A stretch of 64,000 bases of DNA from Mariniblastus sp964414815 (GTDB taxonomy: Bacteria; Planctomycetota; Planctomycetia; Pirellulales; Pirellulaceae). Location of the stretch: NCBI GenBank assembly GCA_964414815.1, contig CAYPXY010000001.1:186001-250000 (forward strand), written 5' to 3'. The notes below the pieces were generated by a model. It searched no databases and had not been told where the DNA came from. It saw only the letters and a program-made list of their open reading frames with translations. Position numbers and translations under genes: made by a program. Shown here in pieces: positions 8,777 to 17,812 of the stretch (positions within the stretch are counted from its first letter, which is position 1; every line of letters starts with the position of its first letter).

Positions 8777-9253
8777 ATGCGTCATATCATTACCTGTTTG
8801 GTCGTTGCTTTTGCCCTCGTCACACTGGGCTGCGACAACAAGAAAAACACTCCAGAAAAAGGCAGCACTGCTAGCCATGATCATGATCACCACGACCACC
8901 ATCACGGCCCAAACATGGGACAACTTTTCGATTTTGACAACGAAGACTACAAGGGCGAAGTCGTCGTTTCGCAAGACAACCAGGTGGTACGGTTTTATTT
9001 GCTGACCAAGGACCAAGGAAATGCCAGCCTGAAAGTGGATAAGTTTGTCGTCACACCGCTTGCCGGCAATGATGCAACGCCCCACGAGTTGGCTGCTGAA
9101 AAAGCCGATGACGAAGGCAAATCCCATATCTATTCGCTGGACAATCAGGATTTACGAATTGCTGTTCCGTTCGTCGGCGTCAGTGTCGAAGTCGTCGCGG
9201 GCGATTTGCAACTCAAGGGCACCGTTGATCCCTACGAACCTTGCTATCACTGA
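8777..9253 (+). CDS. His-rich probable lipoprotein
   Basis: A 158-residue protein with a short signal (MRHIITCLVVAFALVTLGC) ending in a Cys that suits lipid attachment, although the lipobox VTLGC is imperfect. Directly after comes the cluster HDHDHHDHHHG at residues 35-45, a likely transition-metal binding patch. The remainder is a small beta-rich domain. An earlier start at 8711 is rejected because the signal peptide would become internal. Its stop overlaps the stop of the convergent large gene by seven bases. The ligand could be zinc, nickel or copper; the sequence does not tell. Confidence 0.6.
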   Translation: MRHIITCLVVAFALVTLGCDNKKNTPEKGSTASHDHDHHDHHHGPNMGQLFDFDNEDYKGEVVVSQDNQVVRFYLLTKDQGNASLKVDKFVVTPLAGNDATPHELAAEKADDEGKSHIYSLDNQDLRIAVPFVGVSVEVVAGDLQLKGTVDPYEPCYH

Positions 9254-12060
9254 TCGGAATTGCCAAACAGGTTTCCGAACCCTTTGAATAGATTGAATGA
9301 GGGCAAAGCGGTAGAACTTTCCTGCCGCTCAATGTCCAGAAAGCCGTGAACCGTGAACTGGGTCTCGGCATGAGATGCCTCCAATTCCAGCCCGCGAAAC
9401 CACTTGAGTACCGGAGCGGAATGAGCCTCCGGTAACTCGGGCCGGGCAAACGAAGGCCAAGCGTTGGAGTTCCATATCTTCCGGCCCGACGGAAGATCGA
9501 TCAGCCCGTAGTCGCCTCCGAGCGAACACACCAGATCGACATCGAGCATTCGTTCGGCAATGGCCTTGGCCTCTTCCGGCCACAGCCGAAATTGCTGGAC
9601 CAGCAAATTCAGAAACCGCACGTTCGCTATCGATGTCTGCCAGCCGCGTTCGAAATTGATTCGATTCGCCCAATTTTTGATATTCGAGTTGGCCAGATCG
9701 CCGACCTTGAGACGAATCTGCACGGGGCGAGCCGATTCCACAATCTGTAAATGCGGCTTTAAGTTCTCCAGCCTTTGACGATCGAACGAAACAATCGAAA
9801 AATCTTTCCACTGCAATCGCCAAAGCCGAATCAGTCTCATGTAAGTGAATCCGTCCTGGTCCGGCGCTCGGCCGATTCCCGGCAACCAGTCCAGAAAACC
9901 AGCGTTGGGCCACGACCCGATATATCCCGGTGTTGCCCGAAATGAATCGAGGTATCGCAACATCGAGGTAGGCGCGAGGTTGATATCCTGACTGAATTCA
10001 TCCAGCACACCAGCAAACAGTAGATGAGAAGGGACTTGTGGATTGTCCTTGTCGCCCTTCATGCTGACTTGCATGCGGATGATCTCGTTGGGATTGGTCA
10101 CGACTTCATATTTGGAGGGAGGTCCCAAACGCCCCAGCGCCCAACCAAACTTTTCGGCCCCAAAGGGAGCAATTTTTCCATCGAAGACAATCCGCTCGAC
10201 ATTGTTCTGATAGTCAAAACGCTTGATCGCCAGCAGCATCGGATCGAGCGAATGGATCGAGTTTGAAAAAAAGGAGGCTCGCGATTGATACCAGGCAACT
10301 TCTTCGGATGTGACTGTCGCCAAATCCATATCGGCAATCGGCAAAAAATAACCGCGTCGTCCGCGAATGGAATCCATCCCGGCTTCACCGTCAATGGTGA
10401 ACGAACCGCCATCTGGACGAATCCCAAAATTTTGAGGCAGATAGCCGTCACGGATCAGCGAGGGGATATCTTGTGCCGTCGCCAACTCATTGCGTGCCGT
10501 CAGTTGGGCCATTTCCAACATCATCATGTCCGTCACGATTCGATTGCGCCGTCGCAATTCGATCTGATACTCGGGGCGAAGCAGTTCCTGAACAAATCGC
10601 GATGACATGTACACGAAAACGGTGTCATCACGTTCCAGCGGTACTTGGTATCGGGCAAACTTGAACTCATCAGAATCAGCCAGCGAATGAACTCCCTGAG
10701 CGGCTTCCAGAAAACGCTCTGCAATTCGTAGGGACGTTGTCACCAGGTGGCAGTCGCCGCTGACCACATAATAAGAACGATATCGATTGTCAGCCGTCGA
10801 AAGGAACCCCACGTCCTGACCGGCAATCGGCACCGACTCCAGGGTAACACCGGCCCCCGCATTGTCTTTGGCAAAACGTTCGCGCTTTCCGCGGAGATTA
10901 GCTTCCAGCAGCTTGGTATTCTTCGAGTACAGCATCACACCGACGGCCGCACCGTCATTGACATAAGTGTCCCGGCCGATCACAGCCACATCAGAAATTA
11001 AATTTCCACCGAACAGCTCGTCGAACTCGGTCGATTCAATAGCGAGTTGCTGCAAAAATTTGGACTGTATTTTGTACCGGAACCCTCGAAGCTGAATCAT
11101 ACGTCCCAAGTCACCGCCGTACTCTTCCATCAACTTTTTCAGCCAGATCTGGTTTTCCCAAGTCCCGAATCGGAGATAAAAACATTCTTCCGGAACGTAT
11201 TTGGCAATCGCTTCGACCGATACATCGTCGGGCAGATTATTGACTACCAGTGGCGTCCAGTGGATCGGTGAAGGAACCTTCAGCGTCGCCGGCGTGGCAT
11301 CCACCCCGTGCAGCATGGAATCTTCAATGGTCTCAATCCGAATCGACTCGGCGTTAAACAACAGATTGAAGGTCTGATAGAGCGGATCGGGATTTCCTTT
11401 TTTGGATTGCGGCACTGCCAAACCCAGTCGCTTGCCGATCATCGATGTCAAATAGGTTTCGACGATCGGCGGATAGTCGCTGGCCTCGATCTGCTTCTGG
11501 GTTCCCTCGGTAAATCCCTTCCACCACTGTTCGACAAATTTGCTGAATTGGCGCGGGCGTGCTACCTGAACCGGAACGTTGAGATTGACGAAACCGCTCC
11601 CGCTGAGACTGATGTCGAGCGGCTGGTCGCCTCGAAACAGAAACCAGAGGTGATGAACGTCCTCGGGATGCGTAGGAGTCTGGTTGCCAAAAACGTTTTG
11701 GATGAATTGCTGAAACGGCGTGCGGGTAATGACGGGGTACATCGTTCGATTTTCCCGATCCGACAGCAATACCGATGCGGTCCGGTCGATCATCTCATCG
11801 CCAGACCGCAACCGAAATGAAATCTTTCCCAGTCCATAAGGCCGGCCGGCGAAGGCTTCGACCTTGATGATTACCGGAGCGTTTTCAGTATAAGGTTCCG
11901 AAACGACTCGATGACGACGAATCGCTTCACGCGGTTTGGTTTGTGTGGGTTCGACCGTAAACGGATCGTCCTGAACCGCCGATGCGACGAGACAAGTCAC
12001 CATGGCCATTTGTAACGATGCAAACAACATCAACACCCTCCTGTGAATCCAGATTTCCAT
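9247..12060 (-). CDS. Large secreted protein of unknown function (937 aa)
   Basis: The N-terminus (IHRRVLMLFASLQMAMVTCL then VASA) is a signal peptide and the rest has no further membrane segment. I do not recognise the domains. It has an early IIKVEAFAGRPYGLGKISF beta segment, a middle region with aromatic/charged motifs (YVPEECFYLRFGTWENQIW) resembling planctomycete proteins of unknown function, and no catalytic signature I can name. The ATG at 12060 is chosen because GAGG lies at good spacing; a TTG at 12075 would overlap the previous stop. It follows the 143-residue gene by 11 bases on the same strand, so the two form an operon. Confidence 0.7.
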   Translation of the reverse strand: MEIWIHRRVLMLFASLQMAMVTCLVASAVQDDPFTVEPTQTKPREAIRRHRVVSEPYTENAPVIIKVEAFAGRPYGLGKISFRLRSGDEMIDRTASVLLSDRENRTMYPVITRTPFQQFIQNVFGNQTPTHPEDVHHLWFLFRGDQPLDISLSGSGFVNLNVPVQVARPRQFSKFVEQWWKGFTEGTQKQIEASDYPPIVETYLTSMIGKRLGLAVPQSKKGNPDPLYQTFNLLFNAESIRIETIEDSMLHGVDATPATLKVPSPIHWTPLVVNNLPDDVSVEAIAKYVPEECFYLRFGTWENQIWLKKLMEEYGGDLGRMIQLRGFRYKIQSKFLQQLAIESTEFDELFGGNLISDVAVIGRDTYVNDGAAVGVMLYSKNTKLLEANLRGKRERFAKDNAGAGVTLESVPIAGQDVGFLSTADNRYRSYYVVSGDCHLVTTSLRIAERFLEAAQGVHSLADSDEFKFARYQVPLERDDTVFVYMSSRFVQELLRPEYQIELRRRNRIVTDMMMLEMAQLTARNELATAQDIPSLIRDGYLPQNFGIRPDGGSFTIDGEAGMDSIRGRRGYFLPIADMDLATVTSEEVAWYQSRASFFSNSIHSLDPMLLAIKRFDYQNNVERIVFDGKIAPFGAEKFGWALGRLGPPSKYEVVTNPNEIIRMQVSMKGDKDNPQVPSHLLFAGVLDEFSQDINLAPTSMLRYLDSFRATPGYIGSWPNAGFLDWLPGIGRAPDQDGFTYMRLIRLWRLQWKDFSIVSFDRQRLENLKPHLQIVESARPVQIRLKVGDLANSNIKNWANRINFERGWQTSIANVRFLNLLVQQFRLWPEEAKAIAERMLDVDLVCSLGGDYGLIDLPSGRKIWNSNAWPSFARPELPEAHSAPVLKWFRGLELEASHAETQFTVHGFLDIERQESSTALPSFNLFKGFGNLFGNSDQ

Positions 12061-12071
12061 GACTTCAGACC

Positions 12072-12503
12072 TCAACTAATATCCTCAATCGGTTCAGACA
12101 GTTCGGCCAGCTTGACGTGAACGGTCCAGTCCATCACAGCGGTGTCGGCCCCAAAAGAATCGGGATCGATCAGACCGGGTTGTTCTTCGGCGTTGACCAC
12201 AATTTCTTCACCGAGTACTGGGTAAAAAATATAGTCCAGCCCCTCCGCATCAATTCTCAGCAATGGCCCAAGCTGGGGATGGAAAATCTCGACAATCCGC
12301 GCGTAACGAGCGATACAGTTGTCCGTTACATCCAGACGATTAAAGAAAACAAGATCCTTGTCGGGATCGAGTTGATAGCGGCTTTGCAGCTCATCCGGTG
12401 CGTTTTCAAAAAACCAGCAGACCTGCCGCTCCCCCAGCATTAGCGACTGGTCCAATTCATACCAACTGGGAGTCCAGATAGCGTGGTGGGTCGTTGTTTC
12501 CAT
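12072..12503 (-). CDS. Conserved-looking hypothetical protein (143 aa)
   Basis: An acidic, soluble protein rich in aromatic residues (HHAIWTPSWYELDQSL; QVCWFFENAPDEL). No signal peptide, membrane span or recognised motif. The ATG at 12503 is preferred over a TTG twelve bases upstream. It is the first gene of a two-gene unit with the large secreted protein, so it may support that protein's production, but that is inference only. Confidence 0.6.
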   Translation of the reverse strand: METTTHHAIWTPSWYELDQSLMLGERQVCWFFENAPDELQSRYQLDPDKDLVFFNRLDVTDNCIARYARIVEIFHPQLGPLLRIDAEGLDYIFYPVLGEEIVVNAEEQPGLIDPDSFGADTAVMDWTVHVKLAELSEPIEDIS

Positions 12504-12826
12504 GATTTCTTTCAAAAGTTCCAGCTTGTATTAGTCGCACCGCCTATTGATCCCCAACATTCTAAGCGAGGGAAGGGCAGGTGGCTAGTTTGATTCGTAT
12601 TGCAAAACTGTCCTGCAAGTTATCTGAAAATCTCTGAAATCGGTGGCCGCCCAAAATTGCTTGTTTCCATTAAAATCGAAGGATTCGTCCACCCACTCGT
12701 TTCGTCTGAAAAAAACTTTTGCACTCCGCCTCCACCGCGCTACAATCTTCGATTGTGGACGAGTTCCAACGTCCCGATGTTGTTGCAAAAAATGCCTTTC
12801 TTTTAAAACTTCAGAATGACCGCCCC
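12504..12826. other. Divergent intergenic region
   Basis: These 323 bases separate the 143-residue gene from the MoxR-type ATPase. They should hold two promoters. An open frame runs into the ATPase from 12719, but it lacks family similarity and a ribosome site, so it is taken as non-coding. No hairpin or repeat stands out. Confidence 0.4.
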
Positions 12827-14254
12827 ATGCCTACTCCCACAATGACCCGAGTCCGTCCCGCAACGCTCAAAGAACTGATCGACAGCGGCTGGCAATCCAA
12901 GTCTGTCAAACAGGAAATTCGGGATAACTTTTTGCGAGCCCTTGAGAGCGGAGAAACGCTCTTTCCAGGCATCGTCGGCTACGACGATACCGTGATTCCC
13001 GAAATCAGCCTGGCGCTCCTGTCGGAACACGATCTGTTGTTCCTGGGTGAGAAAGGGCAGGGCAAGAGCCGTCTGATGAGGGGGCTGGTTCGATTCCTCG
13101 ACGAAGAGATCCCCTATCTGGACATTCCCGGCTCGCCGTTCCACGAAGATCCGCTCAAGCCGATCTCGCGCGCCGCGATTGAGTTTTGCGACCAGCACGA
13201 GCCAGACCAAATTCCGATTCAGTGGTGGAAACGGGAAGACCGGTACGCGGAACGGTTGGCACCGGGCACCAAATTTGCCGACATCATCGGTGAAATCGAT
13301 CCGGCCAAACTGGCCAGCGGTGTCAGCATGTCGACCGAAGATGCACTGCATTTCGGTTTGATTCCGCGAATGCACCGAGGCATTTTCGCGGTCAACGAAT
13401 TGCCGGAACTGGACGAACTCGTGCAAGTCGGCTTGTTCAACATTCTCGAAGAGCGGGACGTACAGATTCGCGGCTATCCCGTCCGGTTTGATATCGATGT
13501 GATGATCGTGTTTTCGGCCAATCCTTCCACGTTCAATCGCAGCGGCAAGGTCATCCCGCAACTGAAAGACCGCATCGGCAGCACCATCCACACACACTAT
13601 CCGTTGGAACGCTCGCTGGGGATCGAGATTTTGGAGCAGGAGGCCGGCATCGACCTCGACGGCCGCTATCCAGTTCGAGTCCCCTACTTCATGAAAGAAA
13701 TCTGCGAACAGATCACGGTTCAGGCTCGTCGATCCAAGTACGTCGATCAGCAGTCGGGCGTCAGTGCCCGGTTCAGTCTGGCCAACTACCGAACCATGAT
13801 CGCCAGTGCCCGGCAACGCGGAGTCCTGCTCCATGAAACTCCGGCGGTCCCCCGAATCAGTGATCTGGGACATCTGTATTCTTCGGCGTTGGGCAAGCTG
13901 GAACTGGATTTGATGGGCACCCATCAAATGTCGGAGCGTCAGGTACTCGACAGCATCATTGCCGAAGCCATCAAGGTGGTTTTTCAGGAGTACGTCAGCG
14001 AACATGGACTCGATGAGATCGCTCAAATCTTTGGTAAGGGTGTCAAAATCGAAGTCGGCGATCAAGTTCCTTCCCGTGAATACGCAGAACGCTTGCAACG
14101 TGTCCCGCCCGCTTGGGAGAAGGCTTTTGAAGTCAATGCCTCTTCCGATCCAGCCGTTCGGGCTTCCTGCGTTGAATTTGTTTTGGCCGGTCTGTATTCG
14201 CTCGATCGCATTTCCCGCGGTCAGCGACATGGACGCATGAACTACGAGACCTGA
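12827..14254 (+). CDS. MoxR/magnesium-chelatase-type AAA+ ATPase
   Basis: A 475-residue ATPase. Walker A is GEKGQGKS at residues 74-81. A Walker-B-like segment, GIFAVNELPELDE, follows at about 183-195, with the sensor region VMIVFSANPSTFN after it; these are features of the MoxR and BchI/ChlI clade. The downstream gene, five bases away, encodes the VWA partner that such ATPases normally work with, so the pair probably forms a chaperone-like or metal-insertion machine. No pigment or cobalamin genes are nearby, so the target is unknown. The start at 12827 is chosen over 12719 because family similarity begins near TRVRPATLKELI; ATG 12842 is an alternative. Confidence 0.82.
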   Translation: MPTPTMTRVRPATLKELIDSGWQSKSVKQEIRDNFLRALESGETLFPGIVGYDDTVIPEISLALLSEHDLLFLGEKGQGKSRLMRGLVRFLDEEIPYLDIPGSPFHEDPLKPISRAAIEFCDQHEPDQIPIQWWKREDRYAERLAPGTKFADIIGEIDPAKLASGVSMSTEDALHFGLIPRMHRGIFAVNELPELDELVQVGLFNILEERDVQIRGYPVRFDIDVMIVFSANPSTFNRSGKVIPQLKDRIGSTIHTHYPLERSLGIEILEQEAGIDLDGRYPVRVPYFMKEICEQITVQARRSKYVDQQSGVSARFSLANYRTMIASARQRGVLLHETPAVPRISDLGHLYSSALGKLELDLMGTHQMSERQVLDSIIAEAIKVVFQEYVSEHGLDEIAQIFGKGVKIEVGDQVPSREYAERLQRVPPAWEKAFEVNASSDPAVRASCVEFVLAGLYSLDRISRGQRHGRMNYET

Positions 14255-14259
14255 AACTG

Positions 14260-16026
14260 ATGACCAAAAATCGACACGTAGGCGGGATCATTCATTCGTA
14301 CTTGAAGTTCGATCCCGTCAAGTTTCCCAGTCCGACTCAACCGCCACCCGATCTGGTGTCGCCCATGATGAACCAGATGCTGGCCTACGGTTCGGTGCGC
14401 GAATTGACCGAAGAGGAACTGGCCAACGCCGTTCATCTGACTCCCGAACAATTTCAGAGTTTCGGGCCGAATCTCGATATGATCCGCCGGTTACTCGAAG
14501 ATCGAAAGCGGCGAATCCTGGAAACGTATGAAACTCAAACGGTTGAGCGAACGGCGCAGCGAGAATTTGAGAAAAAGGCAAGGCAAACGCCCCAACTCCC
14601 GCAACCGTTGAAGGACGAGTATCGAAAAGCGGTTCGGGATGAGCAGCTTTTCGAACTCGAAATGATTACCCTACAAATTAATGATGATACCGACCCGACG
14701 GCTCGACACATTTTCGGGCTGATGGGAAAGCTCGAGGACAAATATCAGGTTGACGAACTGGCGTCGAAGTACGTTTTCACCGGCAACGAGTCGATGACGA
14801 TTCCGCAAGCGATTGAAATCAAGGAGGAGCTGGAAAAGATCGACGAACTGCTCAAACAGATCGACGAAGCCAAGGCATCCTCTCAGATTGCCGTCATCGA
14901 CATGGAACAGCTTGGCGAATTCATGGACGAACACACAATGCATTCGCTTGAGGAAATGCAGCGCATGATCGAAAACTACGTCCGCGAGGCCGCAGAGCAA
15001 CAGGGGCTGACCCACCAGAACGGCCGATATCAGCTGACCCCGCAGGCGTACCGGATTTTTCAAAGCAAGCTGCTGTCAAGGATTTTCAGTCAACTGCAAG
15101 CCTCCAAAACAGGTCGCCACGAAGGAACCATCGTGGGCGAAGGAGCCGTCGAACTTCAATCGACCAAACCCTACGAATTCGGCGACTCGCTGACCCACAT
15201 GGACATCCCGCAGTCGCTGATCAATGCCATGTTGCGAACTTCCGGCGAACCAAAAAGCGAACCAAAAAGCGAAACACCAAGCGAAACACAAACACCGGGT
15301 GCGGGCGACCGCATTGCGATTCGGCTCAAACCGGAAGACATTGAAATCCACCGCACACGCAACAATCCGAAATCGGCGACAGTGGTCGTGATGGATATGA
15401 GCGGCTCGATGCGGTACGACGGACAATATATCAACGTCAAGCGAATGGCGATGGCAATCGAAGGCTTGATCCGCTCGGAGTACCCCGGCGACTATATTGG
15501 TTTTGTTGAAATGTATACATTCGGAAAATCAAGGCGCCCGGGCGAAATTCCCGAATTGATGCCGCGACCGGTGACGCTATTCGATCCGTGGGTGCAACTG
15601 AAAGTGGACATGGCCAATCCGAACGTCAGCGAACACATGGTGCATCAGCATTTCACCAACATCCAGCATTCGCTGCGACTGGCACGACAGCTTTTGGCCA
15701 ATCAGGATACACCGAACCGGCAAATCATCCTGATCACGGACGGATTGCCGACCGCACATTTTGAAGATTCGACCTTGTACATGGTGTACCCCGCACATCC
15801 ACGAACCGAAGAGTTTACGCTGCGCGAGGGAGCCTTGTGCGCCCAGCAGGGAATCACCATCAACACCTTTCTGGTACCGAGCTGGTCTCAATCCGAGGAG
15901 GACGTTCGTTTTGCCCATCGCCTGAGCCAGCAGACCCAAGGCCGCGTCTTTTTCACAGCAGGTCAGGATCTTGATCGATTTGTTGTATGGGATTATCTGA
16001 ATCGAAAACGGGAAATTCTGGGATAA
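14260..16026 (+). CDS. VWA-domain protein, partner of the MoxR-type ATPase
   Basis: A 588-residue soluble protein. The metal-ion-dependent adhesion site is DMSGSM at residues 379-384, with later acidic residues in ILITDGLP. The first 280 residues are largely helical and charged. A short low-complexity linker made of PKSE-type repeats (about 331-345) connects the helical part to the VWA domain, as in BchD/ChlD-like proteins. It starts five bases after the ATPase stop, which implies tight co-expression. It is cytoplasmic and lacks any membrane anchor. Confidence 0.82.
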   Translation: MTKNRHVGGIIHSYLKFDPVKFPSPTQPPPDLVSPMMNQMLAYGSVRELTEEELANAVHLTPEQFQSFGPNLDMIRRLLEDRKRRILETYETQTVERTAQREFEKKARQTPQLPQPLKDEYRKAVRDEQLFELEMITLQINDDTDPTARHIFGLMGKLEDKYQVDELASKYVFTGNESMTIPQAIEIKEELEKIDELLKQIDEAKASSQIAVIDMEQLGEFMDEHTMHSLEEMQRMIENYVREAAEQQGLTHQNGRYQLTPQAYRIFQSKLLSRIFSQLQASKTGRHEGTIVGEGAVELQSTKPYEFGDSLTHMDIPQSLINAMLRTSGEPKSEPKSETPSETQTPGAGDRIAIRLKPEDIEIHRTRNNPKSATVVVMDMSGSMRYDGQYINVKRMAMAIEGLIRSEYPGDYIGFVEMYTFGKSRRPGEIPELMPRPVTLFDPWVQLKVDMANPNVSEHMVHQHFTNIQHSLRLARQLLANQDTPNRQIILITDGLPTAHFEDSTLYMVYPAHPRTEEFTLREGALCAQQGITINTFLVPSWSQSEEDVRFAHRLSQQTQGRVFFTAGQDLDRFVVWDYLNRKREILG

Positions 16027-16221
16027 GCGCAACGGATATGAACACGATGGAGGTCGTCGTGCGGCTTCCACGTAGGGTTGCGAGGGTTCAAGCATGAGGG
16101 AGTCGTGAGTCGTTTCTCCGAATAAGCATATCCCACCATTGCAGAAAACAACACGTTTGTTTGCGCCCCTCGAAAATTTCAACAGAAACGACTCCCGACC
16201 CCTTGGCGCTGGCCCTTGGCG

Positions 16222-17568
16222 CTACTCCACAAACTTTCCGCCTACCATCGTTTTCATGACGGGATTTCCGTGGTCGCAAAATACCCAGCGATCCATCAAT
16301 CGATCCTGATCCACTCCCCCGATGGCGGGATGAGACGGATCGATCACAATCAAGTCGGCACGCTTTCCAACTTCAAGGGAACCGGCGTTGATCCCCAACG
16401 CTTGCGCGCCGCCGCGCAGTGATGCGGAAACCAGACGACGACCGGTTGACTGGTCGTCCGTCGCCAATACGTTTCGTCTATGAGTGGTCAAACGTTGGCT
16501 GTATTCCAGCATCCGCAATTCGGACGCCGGACTGGTTGACACTTGGCTGTCCGTTCCGATGCCAAAGCGTCCATCCAGTTCAAGGAATTGCTCGGCAGGA
16601 AAAACGCCGTCGCCGAGATTGGCTTCGGTAGTGGGACACAGCCCGACGACTGCTTTCGAATCGGCAATGAGCTTCAATTCGTGTGGCAAGGCTTGCGTAC
16701 AGTGAATCAAACACCACGAATCATCGACCTCAAAATGATCGCAAAGATATTCAATCGGTCGGCGTCCGGTTGCAGCCAGGCATTCTTCCACTTCAGGAAT
16801 TTGCTCCGCGACGTGCATATGAATGGGACGGCCCGGATATTCCTGCTGAAATTGCTGGACGACCCGTTTTCCGGTGTCGACTTCGACGGCTCGCAAAGAA
16901 TGCAGTGCCAGGCCAATCTGAATATTGGGTTGGTCGCCAAACTGCTTGATCGTATCGGCAACAAGCTGAAACAACTGATCTTCTGACAAATAAAACCGCT
17001 TCTGCTTTTCTTCCAGCGGACGTCCAAAGCCTCCGTGTTGATAGAGCGTTGGAATCAGACAAAGATTGATGCCGGTATCGACAGCCGCTTGAACAATGAC
17101 AGCGGACAGTTCATTCAATCGCTCGTAGGAGCGACCGCTGGAGTCGCAGTGAACATAATGAAATTCACCGACCGACGTATACCCGCCGCGAAGTAGTTCG
17201 CGATAAATTTGGCAAGTCACGCGATATATATCTTCAGGCTTGAAGTTTGCCAGAAAATCGTACATCGTCGTCCGCCATGTCCAGAAACTGTCGCGATGGG
17301 ACGTTCGATACTCACTCCGCCCAGCCAGTCCGCGCTGAAACGAATGACTGTGAACGTTGATCATGCCAGGCAGGGCATCGCCCCAAATTTGCTCTCCGAC
17401 GACCGTCTGGCCTTCGTGTTCGATATAAATATCATTGCGACCTCGGCCCCAGTCGTTCCAGTCATGGTCAGACTCAATCGAACAAATAGTGCCGCCTTCG
17501 ATACCGATCAAGACGCTGTCGAGCCACTGATTACCAACGAATGCCGAATTGAATTGATAAAATTTCAT
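16222..17568 (-). CDS. hutF: Formimidoylglutamate deiminase
   Basis: A 448-residue amidohydrolase-superfamily enzyme. It would convert N-formimino-L-glutamate to N-formyl-L-glutamate and ammonia in the five-step histidine degradation route. The metal ligands are visible: the HxH pair in LPGMINVHSHSFQRGLAG, His in PIHMHVAEQ, a His in the HCTQAL segment and Asp in FGIGTDSQ. FHYVHC and the long SHRDSFWTWRTTMYDFL segment are typical of HutF rather than of cytosine or guanine deaminases. No other hut gene lies nearby. The ATG at 17568 is chosen because family similarity begins at MKFYQFNSAFV. Confidence 0.85.
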   Translation of the reverse strand: MKFYQFNSAFVGNQWLDSVLIGIEGGTICSIESDHDWNDWGRGRNDIYIEHEGQTVVGEQIWGDALPGMINVHSHSFQRGLAGRSEYRTSHRDSFWTWRTTMYDFLANFKPEDIYRVTCQIYRELLRGGYTSVGEFHYVHCDSSGRSYERLNELSAVIVQAAVDTGINLCLIPTLYQHGGFGRPLEEKQKRFYLSEDQLFQLVADTIKQFGDQPNIQIGLALHSLRAVEVDTGKRVVQQFQQEYPGRPIHMHVAEQIPEVEECLAATGRRPIEYLCDHFEVDDSWCLIHCTQALPHELKLIADSKAVVGLCPTTEANLGDGVFPAEQFLELDGRFGIGTDSQVSTSPASELRMLEYSQRLTTHRRNVLATDDQSTGRRLVSASLRGGAQALGINAGSLEVGKRADLIVIDPSHPAIGGVDQDRLMDRWVFCDHGNPVMKTMVGGKFVE

Positions 17569-17698
17569 GTCGGAAAGGAGGAAAAGCAGGGTGGACGATG
17601 GCTGAATTATCTTACTGATCCATTTCATCATATCATTTGTTTAGTGACATGGTGTCACAAATGGGAGCAGCTAACTGCATTATCTTGCTATTCCATTT

Positions 17699-17812
17699 AG
17701 GCGACCGGCAGATAAAAACGTACCCTAGTGTAGGCGAGTCGCTCCGCGACTCGCAACTGAGCGTCTGGGAAACACAATTCGGCTTGGGTAGACTTTTACC
17801 TGCCGGTTGCCT
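17699..17812. mobile_element. 114-bp MITE-like element, copy 1
   Basis: Begins AGGCGACCGGCAGATAAAAA and ends CTTTTACCTGCCGGTTGCCT, so the two ends are inverted repeats with few mismatches. The middle holds the perfect stem GCGAGTCGC/GCGACTCGC with a three-base loop. The same 114-base unit occurs in the opposite orientation at 40733-40846 with only about eight differences. The last base is also the first base of the acyltransferase stop codon (TTA on this strand). Confidence 0.8.

Noticed and set aside
12803..14230. 475-codon minus-strand frame opposite the MoxR-type ATPase
   Set aside because: It mirrors the ATPase gene, whose Walker motifs are clear on the plus strand; the product looks like antisense composition.
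15240..15300. Short tandem AACCAAAAAGCG-type repeat
   Set aside because: It encodes the low-complexity hinge of the VWA protein and is not a separate element.
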